The notes below the pieces were generated by a model, which searched no databases, was not told where the DNA came from, and saw only the letters and a program-made list of their open reading frames with translations. Shown here piece after piece: positions 1-10,945 of a stretch of DNA of 64,000 nucleotides. Numbering within the stretch: position 1 is the first letter of the stretch; each line of letters begins with the position of its first letter. A program made the translations under genes and the position numbers. The DNA is taken from positions 124,001-188,000 of the forward strand of contig NZ_QVTD01000001.1 in assembly GCF_003429105.1 (NCBI RefSeq), given 5' to 3'. This DNA comes from Peribacillus glennii. Lineage in GTDB: Bacteria > Bacillota > Bacilli > Bacillales > DSM-1321.

Positions 1-392
1 CATCACCTCTCCTGAATTCCTTCATGATTCATTATATTATTTATTTTAACAATTTTGTAAAATAACGGTAGAATGAAAAGACTTACGTATCCTTGGAAGA
101 TGCCATCAACAGCTGGCTGACAACCACGACTTCCTTGGGAATCAGGCCGAAAAAAATGGCAGTTATAAAATCTACGCTCCTATCTCACTATGGCTTAGAC
201 GATCTTTTCGGATGAATGTACGGAAAATAAGACCCTTATCTCAAAGGAGATTTACGAAAACACACTGAAAAGATGGCGAAAGAATTGGCCGGACGTGAAG
301 ATTATACCTTGGAAAAAATGCCACGGCGCTAATAACCAAATTCAGGGTCGTGTTCCTCTATCTTCTCAGCACTATAAAATTTGGGCATAAAA
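1..392. other. Unassigned region with short open stretches
   Basis: No intact gene is visible. On the plus strand short open stretches without start codons or ribosome sites run to about 390 (one is about 57 codons, ending just before the hairpin at 393). They look like eroded coding sequence, but I cannot name a family. Confidence 0.3.
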
Positions 393-422
393 ACTGCACC
401 CGATTATATAATCGGGTGCAGT
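393..422 (-). terminator. Rho-independent terminator of the NlpC/P60 gene
   Basis: A perfect 30-nt palindrome (arms ACTGCACCCGATTAT and its complement) lies just past the stop of the minus-strand NlpC/P60 gene. On that strand it is followed by TTTTATG. Confidence 0.85.
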
Positions 423-442
423 CAACAATGGTTCTAATTCTT

Positions 443-892
443 TTATATACGTTTTGCTCCAATGAACTTTGGTTTCCAGTAAGAATTATTTGTATAGAAA
501 TAAGAAACGCCTTTTGATGAAGAAGAGTTGATTACTTTTCCGCTGCCTACATACATGGCAACATGGGTTGCTCTTGATGCTCTATTTGGTGCATAAAACA
601 GCAAATCTCCCGCTCTTAATGAACTTGAGCTGACACGTTTCCCTGTTTGTTGCATTTGTGCGGCTGTTCTTGGAAGAGTCTTTCCAGCCTTGGAAAAAGA
701 ATATTTAATTAAACCTGAACAATCGAAACCGCTAGGCGAGATGCCGCCCCATCTGTATTTAACTCCTAAATTGCTTTTGGCAACTGAAATTGCTTTATTA
801 TGATAAGTAGCCGCTTCACTCATGGTTGGTGCAACAGTGGCAGTGGCTATGACAGATGCGATAGAGAATGCTGCGATAATTTTCTTGAACAA
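443..892 (-). CDS. Secreted NlpC/P60 family peptidoglycan endopeptidase
   Basis: A 149-residue secreted hydrolase, predicted to cut gamma-D-Glu to diamino acid bonds in peptidoglycan stems. Residues 1-27 are a signal peptide ending near SEAA. The rest is one compact NlpC/P60 domain. The catalytic cysteine is Cys58 in FDCSG and the histidine is His110 in ATHVAMYVG. It has no LysM, SH3 or other wall-binding domain, so it is a minimal version of the family. The start is TTG at 892, preceded by AGGGGGA at good spacing; no ATG fits. It is monocistronic with its own terminator. The substrate is inferred from the family only. Confidence 0.9.
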   Translation of the reverse strand: MFKKIIAAFSIASVIATATVAPTMSEAATYHNKAISVAKSNLGVKYRWGGISPSGFDCSGLIKYSFSKAGKTLPRTAAQMQQTGKRVSSSSLRAGDLLFYAPNRASRATHVAMYVGSGKVINSSSSKGVSYFYTNNSYWKPKFIGAKRI

Positions 893-1184
893 TTTATATT
901 CCCCCTGGTGTGCTTTGCTAAACTTAGTTTACTGAAAATTGTTGACAATAGCATCACAGGAATATTACAGGTTTATTACAAATTAAATCAAAAATAGGCA
1001 ATCTTCAACATAAGTACCGTTTGTTGGATGCAAGCTTTTGAACCTTGTTGCTTCAATAGTAAAAAATTAGCATCACCTAAATTAAGGTCAGCACACGCAT
1101 ATTAAATCCGATTTCTTACAATGCCATGAAATGTGTCTACCTACCGAGAACGCAGGGTTCCTATGGTTGCTACAGGCGTCCATT

Positions 1185-2711
1185 TCAGTCGTTTTTTGTC
1201 GGTTTTTTTGTCCGGGGTCTTATATATAATCCTAACTCTTTTCTTTCTTTCATAAGCGATTTATACAAGGAAATCCCCATCAGGATCATGATAGCCGAGA
1301 AAGGTAAGGCGGCTGCAATCAATGCATTTTGGAGACCTTGCAGTCCCCCGCTGTATAACAGGATGATGGCCACTATTGATTGCAATATCCCCCATGTCAG
1401 TTTTACTGAGTTGGGAGGTGTCAACGAACCAAAAGTTGTTTGCATGCCCAAAACAAAAGTAGCCGAATCAGCTGATGTAATGAAAAAGGTTCCGATTAAA
1501 ACCACAGCAATAATTGAAAGAATATCGGATAGTGGAAATTGGCTGAACATGCCAAATAATACTTCCTCAGTTGCGAGTTTTGTTAAATCTACATTGCCTG
1601 CTTGTTGGACATCAATGGCGGAGGTACCGAAGACAGCAAACCATAAAAAACTTACCAATGCTGGTAAAAGCAACACACCAAGCAAAAATTCCCTAATAGT
1701 CCTTCCACGCGACACGCGAGCTATAAAAATCCCTACAAAAGGAGACCATGAAATCCACCATGCCCAATAAAAAATAGTCCAGCTATTGATCCATTCACGA
1801 TCTTCAGGTCTTACAGGTGCCATTCTGAAACTCATCTGAATGATGTTTTGTAAATACGACCCAAGTGTATCCGTGAACAAATTTAGTATAAAGATGGTGG
1901 GACCTACAATAAACATAAGTAAAAGTAATCCAATTGCTAACGCGATATTCGTGTTACTCAGATATTTAATCCCTTTACCTAGACCTGACCACGCAGAAAT
2001 CATGAAAAATATGGTGACAACCCCTATGATAATAACCTGAACTGTGAGATTTTTAGGAATGCCAAATAAATAAGCTAACCCTCCATTAATCTGAGCAGCT
2101 CCGAAACCCAAAGTGGTTGCAACTCCGATAACAGTAGCAAGCACTGCTAAAATATCAATTATAATGCCAATTTTTCCTTTTGCGTACTTCCCTAATAATG
2201 GCGTCAATGTTGCGCTTATCAATCCAGGTTCATTTTTGCGGAATTTAAAATACGCCAAAGCCAGCGCAACGAGTGCATAAATCCCCCAAGCGTGTATCCC
2301 CCAGTGGAAAAAAGAATATCGCATAGATTCTTTAATAGCTTCTTTTGTACCGGGTTCCGCAAGCGGCGGGTCAGAAGCGAAGTGGGATAGCGGTTCCGCA
2401 GCTCCCCAAAAAACAAGCCCTATTCCCATGCCGGCGCTAAATAACATAGCAAACCAAGAAATGGTGGAATACTCTGGTTTTTCATCAGGTTTCCCTAATC
2501 GAATCATCCCCAACGGGCTCACTATTAAAAAGATACAGAAAATCACAATGGCAGAAACTAATATTAAATAATACCATCCAAAACTGGAAGTTATCAAATT
2601 CCCCACATTTGCTGTTGCTGTTTCGAACCACTCCGGAAGTGATACTCCCATTATGACTAAAATAATTAAAAACACCACAGAGATCCAAAATACATTTGAT
2701 ATTTTCTTCAT
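1185..2711 (-). CDS. BCCT family osmolyte transporter (OpuD/BetL-like)
   Basis: A 508-residue membrane protein of the betaine/carnitine/choline transporter family with about 12 membrane segments. The glycine-rich unwound-helix motif GMGIG is at residues 94-98, followed by [11 protein letters not shown]. The Trp-rich signature [14 protein letters not shown], which forms the substrate aromatic box, is around residue 315. Met in GMGIG is typical of sodium-coupled glycine betaine carriers such as OpuD, whereas proton-coupled BetP-type members differ here. Likely role is uptake of glycine betaine or a related compatible solute. The ATG start has AAAGGAAAGGGG upstream. It stands apart from the permease gene before it, which ends at a strong terminator. 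Confidence 0.9.
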   Translation of the reverse strand: MKKISNVFWISVVFLIILVIMGVSLPEWFETATANVGNLITSSFGWYYLILVSAIVIFCIFLIVSPLGMIRLGKPDEKPEYSTISWFAMLFSAGMGIGLVFWGAAEPLSHFASDPPLAEPGTKEAIKESMRYSFFHWGIHAWGIYALVALALAYFKFRKNEPGLISATLTPLLGKYAKGKIGIIIDILAVLATVIGVATTLGFGAAQINGGLAYLFGIPKNLTVQVIIIGVVTIFFMISAWSGLGKGIKYLSNTNIALAIGLLLLMFIVGPTIFILNLFTDTLGSYLQNIIQMSFRMAPVRPEDREWINSWTIFYWAWWISWSPFVGIFIARVSRGRTIREFLLGVLLLPALVSFLWFAVFGTSAIDVQQAGNVDLTKLATEEVLFGMFSQFPLSDILSIIAVVLIGTFFITSADSATFVLGMQTTFGSLTPPNSVKLTWGILQSIVAIILLYSGGLQGLQNALIAAALPFSAIMILMGISLYKSLMKERKELGLYIRPRTKKPTKND

Positions 2712-2894
2712 TCTATTCCCCTTTCCTTTAATGAATTTGATGGCAGATACGGCCTAAACTTTAACAAAAATAAATTTTGTTTACAAATATTTATCCTTGG
2801 TTATCAGCTCTCCTGCCCACTTATTTTTCCAGATTCACACTTGAAAAACTATGCCATAGGCTGGCAAAGGAATGCCTTTAATGTAAGTTCAAAA

Positions 2895-2930
2895 CATGAA
2901 AAAGGATGGCCGAGGCCATCCTTTTTCATG
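2895..2930 (-). terminator. Terminator after the LctP-family permease
   Basis: A 17-bp perfect stem (CATGAAAAAGGATGGCC and complement, 2-nt loop) sits between the permease stop and the BCCT gene. The arm symmetry makes it usable in either direction; on the minus strand it ends the permease transcript. Confidence 0.85.
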
Positions 2931-2955
2931 TTTTATCCTTAACAGCAGAGCTGCC

Positions 2956-4740
2956 TTACTTTGCTGATTTCAATGGTGCAGTATGAGACAGAAGCAGATT
3001 TGCCCGTTTTCGATTCGTTGCAATGATATATATTGCAGCAATGGCAATGCCCAGAGCTACAAAGGAACCAATATTAAAGATTCCCTTTTGCGAGTACCAA
3101 ACAATGGAGTATCCGACCGATCCTGCAAGCAATGCATAATATGCGAACGGGAATAACGTTTTCCTGATGACGGCTCCCTCCTTGCCGACCAGGCCGACTA
3201 CAGCTGAGGCAGCCACGACGTTATGTACGCAAATCATATTTCCAGCGGCTCCGCCTACCGCCTGAAGGGCAACGATCCAGGTGGCATCCACACCGATTTG
3301 CGTCCCTACATTGAATTGGAATAAAGCAAACATCATATTACTAACCGTATTACTACCAGCGATAAATGCTCCCAAACCGCCAATGAAAGTGGCAAAGAAT
3401 GGCCAGAAATCACCCGCTAATGCTGCCGCTCCATTTGCAAGTTCGATTGGCATACTCTTAAACCCAGCTTCACCGCTTCCTGTGTTGATAAATACTTGAA
3501 CCATCGGAACAGTAAAAATGAGGGCTGTTGAAGCAGCAAGGGCTGTTTTCCCTGATTGTGCCCACGCGTTTTTGTATGCGCTTCCACCCATGCCATGGAT
3601 GAAGAATGTAATAATCGATACCAGAATAAAGATGGTTCCCGGCAAATACAATGGTTGAAAACTTGCTGTGATGGCCGACCCAAAAATATTTTCAAATTTG
3701 ACGGTCCATGATTGCAGCCAGCCTAATATCGGAAGCGTTTTTAATCTGGATAATACTAAGAAAACACCGACTAAGATATAGGGTGCCCACGCTCGGACCA
3801 TACTCATATTGCCGCTCTTATGGGCAATATCCTGGATTTCGAGCTTACCAGTCCATTCAGGATCCCATTTAGATTTTTCTTCAAAATCCCAAGCTTCTTC
3901 TTTTGGCATAAGGAAACCTTTTTTAGCTGCAAAAACTACGATGGCCAATCCAACTAAACCACCAACCATTGATGGAAATTCCGGACCGAGCACATTTGCA
4001 ACAATTACATATGGAACCGTCATGGCAAATGCCGCAAACAGGGCAAATTTCCAAACCTTGATCCCCTCTGTAAAAGATTTGTTTTTCCCGAAGAAACGTG
4101 TCATTAACGCTACAACGAATAATGGTACAAGAGTCCCGGATATCATATGCAGTATCGCTACTTTACCGGCGATGTCCGTAACTAAAGCTAAAAAGTTATT
4201 TGTAATGCTTGCGTCAGCCGACAGGCCCGTTTGAACTCCAACCAGCATTGGCGTTCCAACAGCCCCAAAGGAAACAGGCGTACTTTGAATGACCATCCCG
4301 GCTACTACTGCTGCCATCGCAGGGAATCCTAGTCCAACTAATAACGGGACCGCTACAGCTGCAGGTGTACCAAACCCAGATGCACCTTCAATGAAAGAAC
4401 CGAACAACCACGCTATGATAATAACCTGAATGCGCCGGTCTTGCGAAATATCGGTAAATCCCTGGCGAATCGTCCTGATTCCACCGCTTTCCTGCAGAGT
4501 ATTTAATAGTAAAATCGCACCAAAAATAATGTACAAAAGCGTTCCCGCTACAACTAGCCCATTAACGGAAGCGGCCGCTACTGTTGACCCAGGCACCTTC
4601 CAAACGAATAAAGCAAGGGCAAGGGCGACTAAATAAGAGAGTGGCATCGCTTTACTGGCAGGCCATCTCAAGCCCACAAGAAATATTGCAACGGCAAGAA
4701 TTGGTAAAAGAGATAAAATAGCTAACATTCCTGTACTCAT
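2956..4740 (-). CDS. LctP family permease, likely glycolate/L-lactate:proton symporter
   Basis: About 594 residues, polytopic throughout, of the L-lactate permease family that includes LldP and the glycolate permease GlcA. The family motif [26 protein letters not shown] is near residue 115, and further conserved Gly-rich segments include [10 protein letters not shown] and [15 protein letters not shown]. In E. coli glcDEFGBA the permease gene closes the glycolate operon. Here it closes a block with glcDEF and glcB, so glycolate is the more likely natural substrate, though lactate uptake cannot be excluded. Two in-frame ATGs lie at 4746 and 4740; AAAGGGGG is better spaced from 4740. An IclR gene is directly upstream with two palindromes between. 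Confidence 0.85.
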   Translation of the reverse strand: MSTGMLAILSLLPILAVAIFLVGLRWPASKAMPLSYLVALALALFVWKVPGSTVAAASVNGLVVAGTLLYIIFGAILLLNTLQESGGIRTIRQGFTDISQDRRIQVIIIAWLFGSFIEGASGFGTPAAVAVPLLVGLGFPAMAAVVAGMVIQSTPVSFGAVGTPMLVGVQTGLSADASITNNFLALVTDIAGKVAILHMISGTLVPLFVVALMTRFFGKNKSFTEGIKVWKFALFAAFAMTVPYVIVANVLGPEFPSMVGGLVGLAIVVFAAKKGFLMPKEEAWDFEEKSKWDPEWTGKLEIQDIAHKSGNMSMVRAWAPYILVGVFLVLSRLKTLPILGWLQSWTVKFENIFGSAITASFQPLYLPGTIFILVSIITFFIHGMGGSAYKNAWAQSGKTALAASTALIFTVPMVQVFINTGSGEAGFKSMPIELANGAAALAGDFWPFFATFIGGLGAFIAGSNTVSNMMFALFQFNVGTQIGVDATWIVALQAVGGAAGNMICVHNVVAASAVVGLVGKEGAVIRKTLFPFAYYALLAGSVGYSIVWYSQKGIFNIGSFVALGIAIAAIYIIATNRKRANLLLSHTAPLKSAK

Positions 4741-4991
4741 AAACATAATCCCCCTTTAGCGTGTCATCAACTTACATTATTTCCTATTAGTCAGTCTTTT
4801 TATGGTAAGCAGGTCATATGATGACTGTGTTGTATACAGATATTCTAAGAAGTAACTAGACTAGCATTTGTGAGCGGTTTCAATGTAGAACGACCCTCAC
4901 TTTAGGAAAAAGAATGCATGGTCATCAAGCATATATTAAAAGTATCTCCCTCCCTCTGATTATATGAAGAAAACAACATGGATAAAGTATA

Positions 4992-5027
4992 TTGTTATAT
5001 AACGATAAATTCATGTTGTATAACAAG
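4992..5027. promoter_or_regulatory. Tandem palindromes, candidate IclR operator before the permease
   Basis: Two related dyads, TTGTTATATAACGA at 4992 and ATGTTGTATAACAAG at 5013, have centres about 21 bp apart (two helical turns). They lie between the iclR stop and the permease start. A related half site GTTGTATA also occurs at 4829 and at 9328, upstream of glcB. IclR-family proteins often bind paired palindromes as tetramers. The assignment is inference. Confidence 0.45.
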
Positions 5028-5102
5028 TGCTAACCCTATTATACAAAGAGTACCTTCACAATTACAACAATTTTTAGAAAATTAAATTTATAAAATATAA
5101 AA

Positions 5103-5145
5103 AAATTGCCCGACATTTCTTTTTTACAAAGAAGTCGGGCAATTT
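5103..5145 (-). terminator. Terminator of the iclR-type gene
   Basis: A 12-bp stem AAATTGCCCGAC / GTCGGGCAATTT with a 19-nt loop lies immediately past the stop codon at 5148. On the minus strand it runs into TTTTTATATTTT. Confidence 0.85.
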
Positions 5146-5147
5146 CC

Positions 5148-5927
5148 TTAACTTATCCTGCTTTCGTATCCAAGCCTTGCTGAAATTTGCTTGCCAAAAT
5201 GAAGCATCCGCTCTTGAAGATGATCCAATCGTTCATCGGTCATGCGCATGGTTGGTCCGGATATACTTGCAGCCGCAATCACTTTTCCCAGATGATCAAA
5301 AATCGGTACAGCAATGCAAGTAATTCCGTGTTCATTTTCTTCCAGGTCAAGAGCAAAGCCTTTTTGTTTCACATATTTTAATTCCTGCAGAAAAGTTTCT
5401 TTTTCCGTAATCGTTTTGTCTGTATGTCTCGGCAATCCCTTTCGTTCAAGGATATCCGATACAATACCGGCTGGCAAATGGGCAAGGATGGCCTTTCCCA
5501 CTGATGTACAGTGCATTGGAGCCCTTTTCCCGACTTTCGAATGCATGCGCAAGGTTTCGTTTCCTTCCAGCTTTTCAATGTAGACGACTTCTCCCTGGTC
5601 ATATACCACGAGATGAATCACTTCATTTGTTTCACTTTCCAACTCCTGAAGAAAAGGCATTGCTTCAGTACGCAGATCAATTGATTCCAGCAGCTTAGAA
5701 CTAATTTCCAGGAATTTGTATCCCAGCTTATAGCGACCGGTACCCGCATCCTGTTCAATGTATCCATATTGGACCAGTGTAGACAGGATCCGATAGACTG
5801 AGCTTTTGTTAATATCTATTTGCTTGGCGATTTCCGTTACGCCCAGCCCGCCTTTTTTCAGGCTCACCAGTGTAATGATATCCAATGCCCGGCTCACGGA
5901 TTTTACCATATTTTCTCTATCCATCAT
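5148..5927 (-). CDS. IclR family transcriptional regulator
   Basis: A 259-residue regulator. The N-terminal winged helix (about residues 10-70) reads VTEIAKQIDINKSSVYRILSTL with a beta wing at YGYIEQD. The C-terminal effector domain (about 80-255) has the IclR pattern RMHSKVGKRAPMHCTSVGKAILAHL and the late ASISGPTMRM segment. It lies between a FAH-family hydrolase and the LctP-like permease in the glycolate block, so a small carboxylic acid such as glyoxylate or glycolate is a plausible effector. The start ATGATG follows GAGGTGAACA. Paired palindromes at 4992-5027, downstream of its own gene and before the permease, are candidate binding sites. Confidence 0.88.
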   Translation of the reverse strand: MMDRENMVKSVSRALDIITLVSLKKGGLGVTEIAKQIDINKSSVYRILSTLVQYGYIEQDAGTGRYKLGYKFLEISSKLLESIDLRTEAMPFLQELESETNEVIHLVVYDQGEVVYIEKLEGNETLRMHSKVGKRAPMHCTSVGKAILAHLPAGIVSDILERKGLPRHTDKTITEKETFLQELKYVKQKGFALDLEENEHGITCIAVPIFDHLGKVIAAASISGPTMRMTDERLDHLQERMLHFGKQISARLGYESRIS

Positions 5928-6002
5928 TGTTCACCTCGGAGGTACTCAGCATAATACATGCTATTATAGCATATCCCTTTTACCGGGCATTTGGCATATC
6001 GT

Positions 6003-6779
6003 TTACGCTTTTGTGCTTTCTTTCACAGCGGCGAAAGTATTGCGGAGAGCGCCAATCTCTTTGATTTCACAAGAAATTTCGTCACCGGTCCCAACCAGCT
6101 CTGCACCGACAGGGCTTCCGGTCAGAATTACATCTCCCGGTTTAAGTGTAAGCACATTAGTAAGATAAGATATCATTCTTCTTATCGGGATAATCATTAA
6201 TTCAGTGGCGCTGTTTTGTTTTTCTTCACCATTGAGTTTTGCTTCCACTCGAACCTGGAAAGGATCCAGCTCCGTTTCAATTACCGGGCCTAAGGGCGTG
6301 AAGGTGTCAAAGGATTTACCAATTGTCCAATGGCCATCCTGATGGAAGAATTGAGGGGCGGTAACATCATTTCCGACGGTATACCCAAACACATAATCCA
6401 GCACTTCTGACTCAGGGACATTTTTTGCTTCCTTTCCAATGACGATGGCCAATTCGGATTCGAATTTCACTTCATCGATTCCTTGCGGGATTATGATTTC
6501 TTCCTCAGGCCCAATAACCGATGATGTAGGCTTGAAGAAGAATACAGGGATGTCCGGAAGCTCAGACGGCAGGTCTTCCACTTTTGACACATAATTGGCA
6601 CCGATTCCAATGATTTGGTTCGGTAAAAGCGGGGCCAGAAACTTTACTTCAGATTGAGTAAATGTTTCCCCCGTGTATTGCCAATCGGCAAACATATCAC
6701 CTGAAATTTCTTTGATTGCCTCTCCTTCTACTATACCGGTATAAACCGTTGAATTATGCATAAATCTTGTGAATTTCAT
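6003..6779 (-). CDS. Fumarylacetoacetate hydrolase (FAH) family protein
   Basis: 258 residues. A short N-terminal region is followed by a full FAH catalytic domain. Metal ligands are recognisable in VKFESELAIVIG (two Glu) and GYTVGNDVTA (Asp). The C-terminal GDVILTGSPVGAELVGTGDEI segment is a family hallmark. FAH members include acylpyruvases, oxaloacetate decarboxylases and 2-keto-diacid hydratases, and the substrate here is not determinable. Position between malate synthase G and the IclR gene suggests a small keto acid. The reading frame opens 28 codons earlier, but only the ATG at 6779 has a good ribosome site (GAGAGGA, about 9 nt before), so I use that start. Confidence 0.85.
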   Translation of the reverse strand: MKFTRFMHNSTVYTGIVEGEAIKEISGDMFADWQYTGETFTQSEVKFLAPLLPNQIIGIGANYVSKVEDLPSELPDIPVFFFKPTSSVIGPEEEIIIPQGIDEVKFESELAIVIGKEAKNVPESEVLDYVFGYTVGNDVTAPQFFHQDGHWTIGKSFDTFTPLGPVIETELDPFQVRVEAKLNGEEKQNSATELMIIPIRRMISYLTNVLTLKPGDVILTGSPVGAELVGTGDEISCEIKEIGALRNTFAAVKESTKA

Positions 6780-6957
6780 CTCAGTCCATCCTCTCAAAAC
6801 TATGTTTTCTAATTCCTTTTTCCAGTTGCGGTCCACACCGATTTTTAAAGCAGCTTTATACACTATTGATATCCCGAGTTGAGTACCTCCAATTCAACAG
6901 GTAAAAAACTCCCTCGTGCTCCTTGCCTGTAACAAGAAACAGAGGAACCAAACGTAT

Positions 6958-6997
6958 AACATAGGCTGACCCCTTATTTCCTGAGTCAGCCTATGTT
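6958..6997 (-). terminator. Terminator of malate synthase G gene
   Basis: A 13-bp perfect stem AACATAGGCTGAC / GTCAGCCTATGTT with a 14-nt loop lies between the glcB stop and the FAH gene. Confidence 0.75.
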
Positions 6998-7017
6998 TAC
7001 TCTGCAGCGTCTTTTAT

Positions 7018-9195
7018 TTATTGCTTTACGGCAAACTTAGCCTTTGCTTCGATACGTCTCTTGTGAAGGATTGGCTCCGTATAGCCGTTTGGCTGGTCAT
7101 ATCCTTCAAATATAAGGTCACATGCAGCCTGGAAAGCTACTGATCCGTCATAATCTGGAGCCATATTTCGGTAGAAAGCATCCCCAGCGTTCTGCTCATC
7201 AACAACTTTAGCCATTCGCTTTAAAGATTCCAGTACCTGTTCTTTTGTGCAAATGCCATGATGCAGCCAGTTAGCCATAATCTGGGATGAAATTCTCAAA
7301 GTAGCGCGGTCTTCCATTAAACCGATGTTATTGATATCAGGCACTTTTGAGCATCCGACACCCTGTTCCACCCAACGGACAACATATCCGAGGATACTCT
7401 GTGAATTGTTATCCAACTCTCGCTGGATTTCTTCCGGGCGCAGTGCTGAATTTTTTGCCACCGGGATTTCCAGGATATCATCCTGAAGCTCCACTTTTTC
7501 ACCGAGCTTCTCATTTTGCACCTGTCTAACGTCAATTTGATGGTAGTGCAAAGCATGCAGCGTAGCACCGGTTGGCGATGGCACCCAAGCCGTATTGGCG
7601 CCTGTTTGAAGCTGGGCTCCTTTTTGTTGAAGCATCGCTTCCATCATATCAGGCATTGCCCACATTCCCTTACCAATCTGCGCACGCTCCTGGAAGCCGC
7701 TTGTAAGTCCGACCTGAACGTTGTTTTGCTCATAGCCCTGTAGCCATTTAGATGCTTTCATTTCACCTTTCGGAATCATCGGACCTGCTTCCATGGAAGT
7801 GTGGATCTCATCGCCGGTACGGTCGAGGAATCCGGTATTGATAAATACTACCCGGTCCTTAACCTTGCTGATGGCAGCCTTCAGGTTCAATGTAGTCCGG
7901 CGCTCTTCATCCATGACCCCGATTTTTAGGGTGTTTCTTTCAAGCCCCAGCATGTCTTCCACGCGGTCAAATAACTGATTCGCAAATGCTACTTCCGCAG
8001 AGCCGTGCATTTTCGGTTTAACAATATAGATTGAACCTTTTGTTGAATTTTGGTATTGTCCGTTTGCTAACAGAGTGTGTTTTCCGATTAAGCTGGTAAG
8101 GACCGTATCCAAAATTCCTTCTTGGATTTCATCTCCATTGGCATCCAAGATCGCATTGATTGTCATTAAATGCCCCACGTTGCGGACAAACATAAGTGAA
8201 CGGCCGCGAAGCGCCAATTCTTCACCAGATGGGGATGTGTAGATGCGATCCGGGTTCAGTGTCCTTTTCATTTGTTTATCGCCTTTAATGAAAGTAGAAG
8301 ATAGGTCACCTTTCATTAGGCCTAGCCAGTTCCTGTATACAAGCACTTTATCTTCAGCATCAACAGCAGCCACGGAGTCTTCGCAATCCATGATTGTAGT
8401 CGTGGCGGATTCCAACAAAATATCCTTCACCCCGGCTTCATCTGTTTTGCCGATTGGATGGTCCCTGTCAATTTGGATTTCAAAATGCAGGCCGTTGTTT
8501 TTGAGCAATAAAGCGGAAGGATTTTGCTGATCTCCCTGATATCCTGCAAATTTTTCTTCTTCCTTCAATCCTGTCGTTTCATCATTTTTCAGGGAAACAG
8601 ACAGCTTGCCATCTGCAACCGAATAACCTACAGCATCTTTATGGGAGGCGCCGTTTAAAGGGGCTGTTTGATCGAGAAAATCCCTGGCAAATGCGATTAC
8701 TTTTTCTCCGCGAACTTGGTTATAACCCCCACCACGAGTGGCTCCGCCTTCTTCACTGATTGCGTCCGTTCCATAAAGCGCATCATACAGGCTTCCCCAA
8801 CGCGCGTTTGCAGCATTAATGGCATAACGTCCGTTATTCACCGGAACAACCAATTGAGGCCCTGCCTGGTAAGCAATTTCATCATCCACATTTTGTGTCG
8901 TAATCTTGAAATCCTCAACTTCGGGTTCCAGATAGCCGATTTCCTGAAGAAATGACTTATATGCGGCGAAATCGAAATCTTTATTTTCACGGTGCCAGGC
9001 GTTGATTTTGGCTTGGATTTCATCTCGGATTGCCAACAATTCCTTGTTTCTTGGGGTTAAATCGGCTACGAGCTCTTCAAAACCCTTCCAGAATTTCTCC
9101 TGATCCAGACCGCTTCCAGGAAGGGCCTCTGAATTAATAAAATCATAGAGTTCCTGGGCTACTTGTAGATTTCCTGTTTTCACATATTGAGTCAT
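7018..9195 (-). CDS. glcB: Malate synthase G
   Basis: 725 residues, the usual size for the monomeric G isoform (about 720; the A isoform is near 530). It condenses glyoxylate with acetyl-CoA to malate. The insert domain and TIM-barrel core are both present: [19 protein letters not shown] (barrel acidic residues), [32 protein letters not shown] and the late [19 protein letters not shown]. It lies 286 bp downstream of glcDFE and is the second step of glycolate use. The start ATG has AGGAGGAGC upstream. The upstream gap holds candidate regulator sites (9263-9285 and a GTTGTATA half site). Confidence 0.97.
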   Translation of the reverse strand: MTQYVKTGNLQVAQELYDFINSEALPGSGLDQEKFWKGFEELVADLTPRNKELLAIRDEIQAKINAWHRENKDFDFAAYKSFLQEIGYLEPEVEDFKITTQNVDDEIAYQAGPQLVVPVNNGRYAINAANARWGSLYDALYGTDAISEEGGATRGGGYNQVRGEKVIAFARDFLDQTAPLNGASHKDAVGYSVADGKLSVSLKNDETTGLKEEEKFAGYQGDQQNPSALLLKNNGLHFEIQIDRDHPIGKTDEAGVKDILLESATTTIMDCEDSVAAVDAEDKVLVYRNWLGLMKGDLSSTFIKGDKQMKRTLNPDRIYTSPSGEELALRGRSLMFVRNVGHLMTINAILDANGDEIQEGILDTVLTSLIGKHTLLANGQYQNSTKGSIYIVKPKMHGSAEVAFANQLFDRVEDMLGLERNTLKIGVMDEERRTTLNLKAAISKVKDRVVFINTGFLDRTGDEIHTSMEAGPMIPKGEMKASKWLQGYEQNNVQVGLTSGFQERAQIGKGMWAMPDMMEAMLQQKGAQLQTGANTAWVPSPTGATLHALHYHQIDVRQVQNEKLGEKVELQDDILEIPVAKNSALRPEEIQRELDNNSQSILGYVVRWVEQGVGCSKVPDINNIGLMEDRATLRISSQIMANWLHHGICTKEQVLESLKRMAKVVDEQNAGDAFYRNMAPDYDGSVAFQAACDLIFEGYDQPNGYTEPILHKRRIEAKAKFAVKQ

Positions 9196-9262
9196 AGATA
9201 CGCTCCTCCTCTTGAGATCCAGTTTTTAACAGTGTTTTAGTTAACGTGTTATAAAGAATGGT

Positions 9263-9285
9263 CAATAACAACTGTTTGTTATTAC
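9263..9285. promoter_or_regulatory. Near-perfect palindrome upstream of glcB, candidate GntR operator
   Basis: The site reads AATAACAACTGTTTGTTATT, a near-perfect dyad. On the minus strand its first 13 bases, GTAATAACAAACA, recur exactly at 13652-13664 upstream of glcE. A shared operator for the locus regulator is inferred. Confidence 0.45.
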
Positions 9286-9481
9286 AAAACACCGTTTCAA
9301 TTTATTCGTTTAAAAAAATGATAGCATGTTGTATAGCGGAAATTCAATAATTTTCATAAAATTTCTTAAACTTCCTGATTTCTTTACATGCCTGTAAAGT
9401 TTTTATGTATTCCCTTAAAACTTAAATCTGCCAGGGGGACCAATCTCCTTTAAAGGGTGATACCCCTGACACTATGACATT

Positions 9482-10945
9482 CTAAGAAATTGCCGCTTCT
9501 TTCTCTTTCAAATCCCGTTTTATTTCCACACAGCGTCCCGGCATTGGGAACAGCTTGCCGGCATTCAATAGATTATGAGGATTAAATACTTCCCTAATAT
9601 CTGTTTGAGCGTTAATTTCTTCGTCTGAGAATACAAAGCGCATTTCCTCGCGCTTTTCAATGCCAACACCGTGTTCACCGGTGATGGTGCCGCCGACATC
9701 CGCACAAACCTGCAGGCAGGCGCTTCCTGCTGCCAACGCCCGGTCACTTTCACCAGGCTTTCTTGCATCGAAAAGAACGAGCGGATGCAGATTTCCGTCC
9801 CCCGCGTGAAAAATATTAGCAATACGCAGTCCGTATTCTTCACTTATTTTATTGATGTTATTTAATACCTCAGGCAGTTTGCTCCGCGGTATGACACCGT
9901 CCTGTACCAAATAATCCGGCGAAATCGCACCCATTGCGCCAAATCCTGTTTTGCGGTTTGCCCACCATCTCCCTCGTTCTGCCTCGTCCTTGGCTGCCCT
10001 GACTTCCCGGACATTCCTGTTTTTACATACCTCGAGGATGTGGTTGATTTGCTCATCAAGGCCGGCAGCAATTCCGTCCACTTCAATAAGAAGGACCGCT
10101 TCAATGTCGCGCGGGTGGCCTACAGGAAAAGCTGCGGCTTCCACACCCTCTATCGCCACTTTATCCATCATTTCGAGCGCTGCAGGAACAATCCCTGCGG
10201 AAATGATGTCGGAAACAGCCTGGCTTCCATCCTCAACCCGGTCAAAATAGGCCAGAACGGTTTGCTTCGCTTCTGGATTTTTCAAAATTCGTACGGTTAT
10301 TTTTGTGACAATGCCCAAGGTTCCCTCTGACCCTGTGAGAAGGCCAAGGAGGTCATAGCCAGGTGCATCAGGTATCCCGTTAGTGCCGATTTCCACGATT
10401 TCACCGTTCGGCATGACAACCTCAAGTCCAAGAATATGGTTCGTGGTAACGCCATACTTCAAGCAATGGGCGCCGCCGGCATTTTCAGCGACATTTCCGC
10501 CGATGGTGCAGCAATATTGGCTGGATGGATCGGGTGCATAATAATAGCCTTTGTCGGCAATGGAATTGGTCAGTTTTAAATTGACAAACCCTGGTTCAAC
10601 CACTGCCCGCCGATTTTCGAGGTCTACACTTAATAACCGTTTCATTTTTACTAAACTAATAATTACTTCCCCATTTAGCGGAATGGCGCCGCCGCTTAAG
10701 CCCGTTCCGGCTCCTCTGGCCAGGAATGGCAATTGATTCTCGGAACAATATTTTACGAGGTTTGCAACTTCCTGGGTATTTTTGGGGAACACCACCGCTT
10801 TTGGCAAATGCTTGTGAAGCGTGAAGCCGTCACAATCATAGGCAATTAAATCTTCTGTATGATATAAAATCGAACGCGCATCCCCGATAATGTTTGCGAG
10901 ATTGATAATATGTTTATCTTTTGATTTGATTCCCTTTACCGCCAT
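9482..10945 (-). CDS. glcD: Glycolate oxidase subunit GlcD (FAD-linked)
   Basis: 487 residues from the chosen start. It is an FAD-linked oxidase of the VAO/PCMH fold: the FAD-binding motif LARGAGTGLSGGAIPLNG is near residue 70 and the C-terminal oxidase domain carries FHAGDGNLHPLVLFD and TITGEHGVGIEKREE. With GlcE and GlcF it oxidises glycolate to glyoxylate and passes electrons to the respiratory chain. The frame is open upstream to 11065, but the ATG at 10945 follows AAGGAGGGG and overlaps the glcF stop by one base (TGATG), the usual sign of translational coupling. The last gene of the glcEFD operon. Confidence 0.95.
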   Translation of the reverse strand: MAVKGIKSKDKHIINLANIIGDARSILYHTEDLIAYDCDGFTLHKHLPKAVVFPKNTQEVANLVKYCSENQLPFLARGAGTGLSGGAIPLNGEVIISLVKMKRLLSVDLENRRAVVEPGFVNLKLTNSIADKGYYYAPDPSSQYCCTIGGNVAENAGGAHCLKYGVTTNHILGLEVVMPNGEIVEIGTNGIPDAPGYDLLGLLTGSEGTLGIVTKITVRILKNPEAKQTVLAYFDRVEDGSQAVSDIISAGIVPAALEMMDKVAIEGVEAAAFPVGHPRDIEAVLLIEVDGIAAGLDEQINHILEVCKNRNVREVRAAKDEAERGRWWANRKTGFGAMGAISPDYLVQDGVIPRSKLPEVLNNINKISEEYGLRIANIFHAGDGNLHPLVLFDARKPGESDRALAAGSACLQVCADVGGTITGEHGVGIEKREEMRFVFSDEEINAQTDIREVFNPHNLLNAGKLFPMPGRCVEIKRDLKEKEAAIS

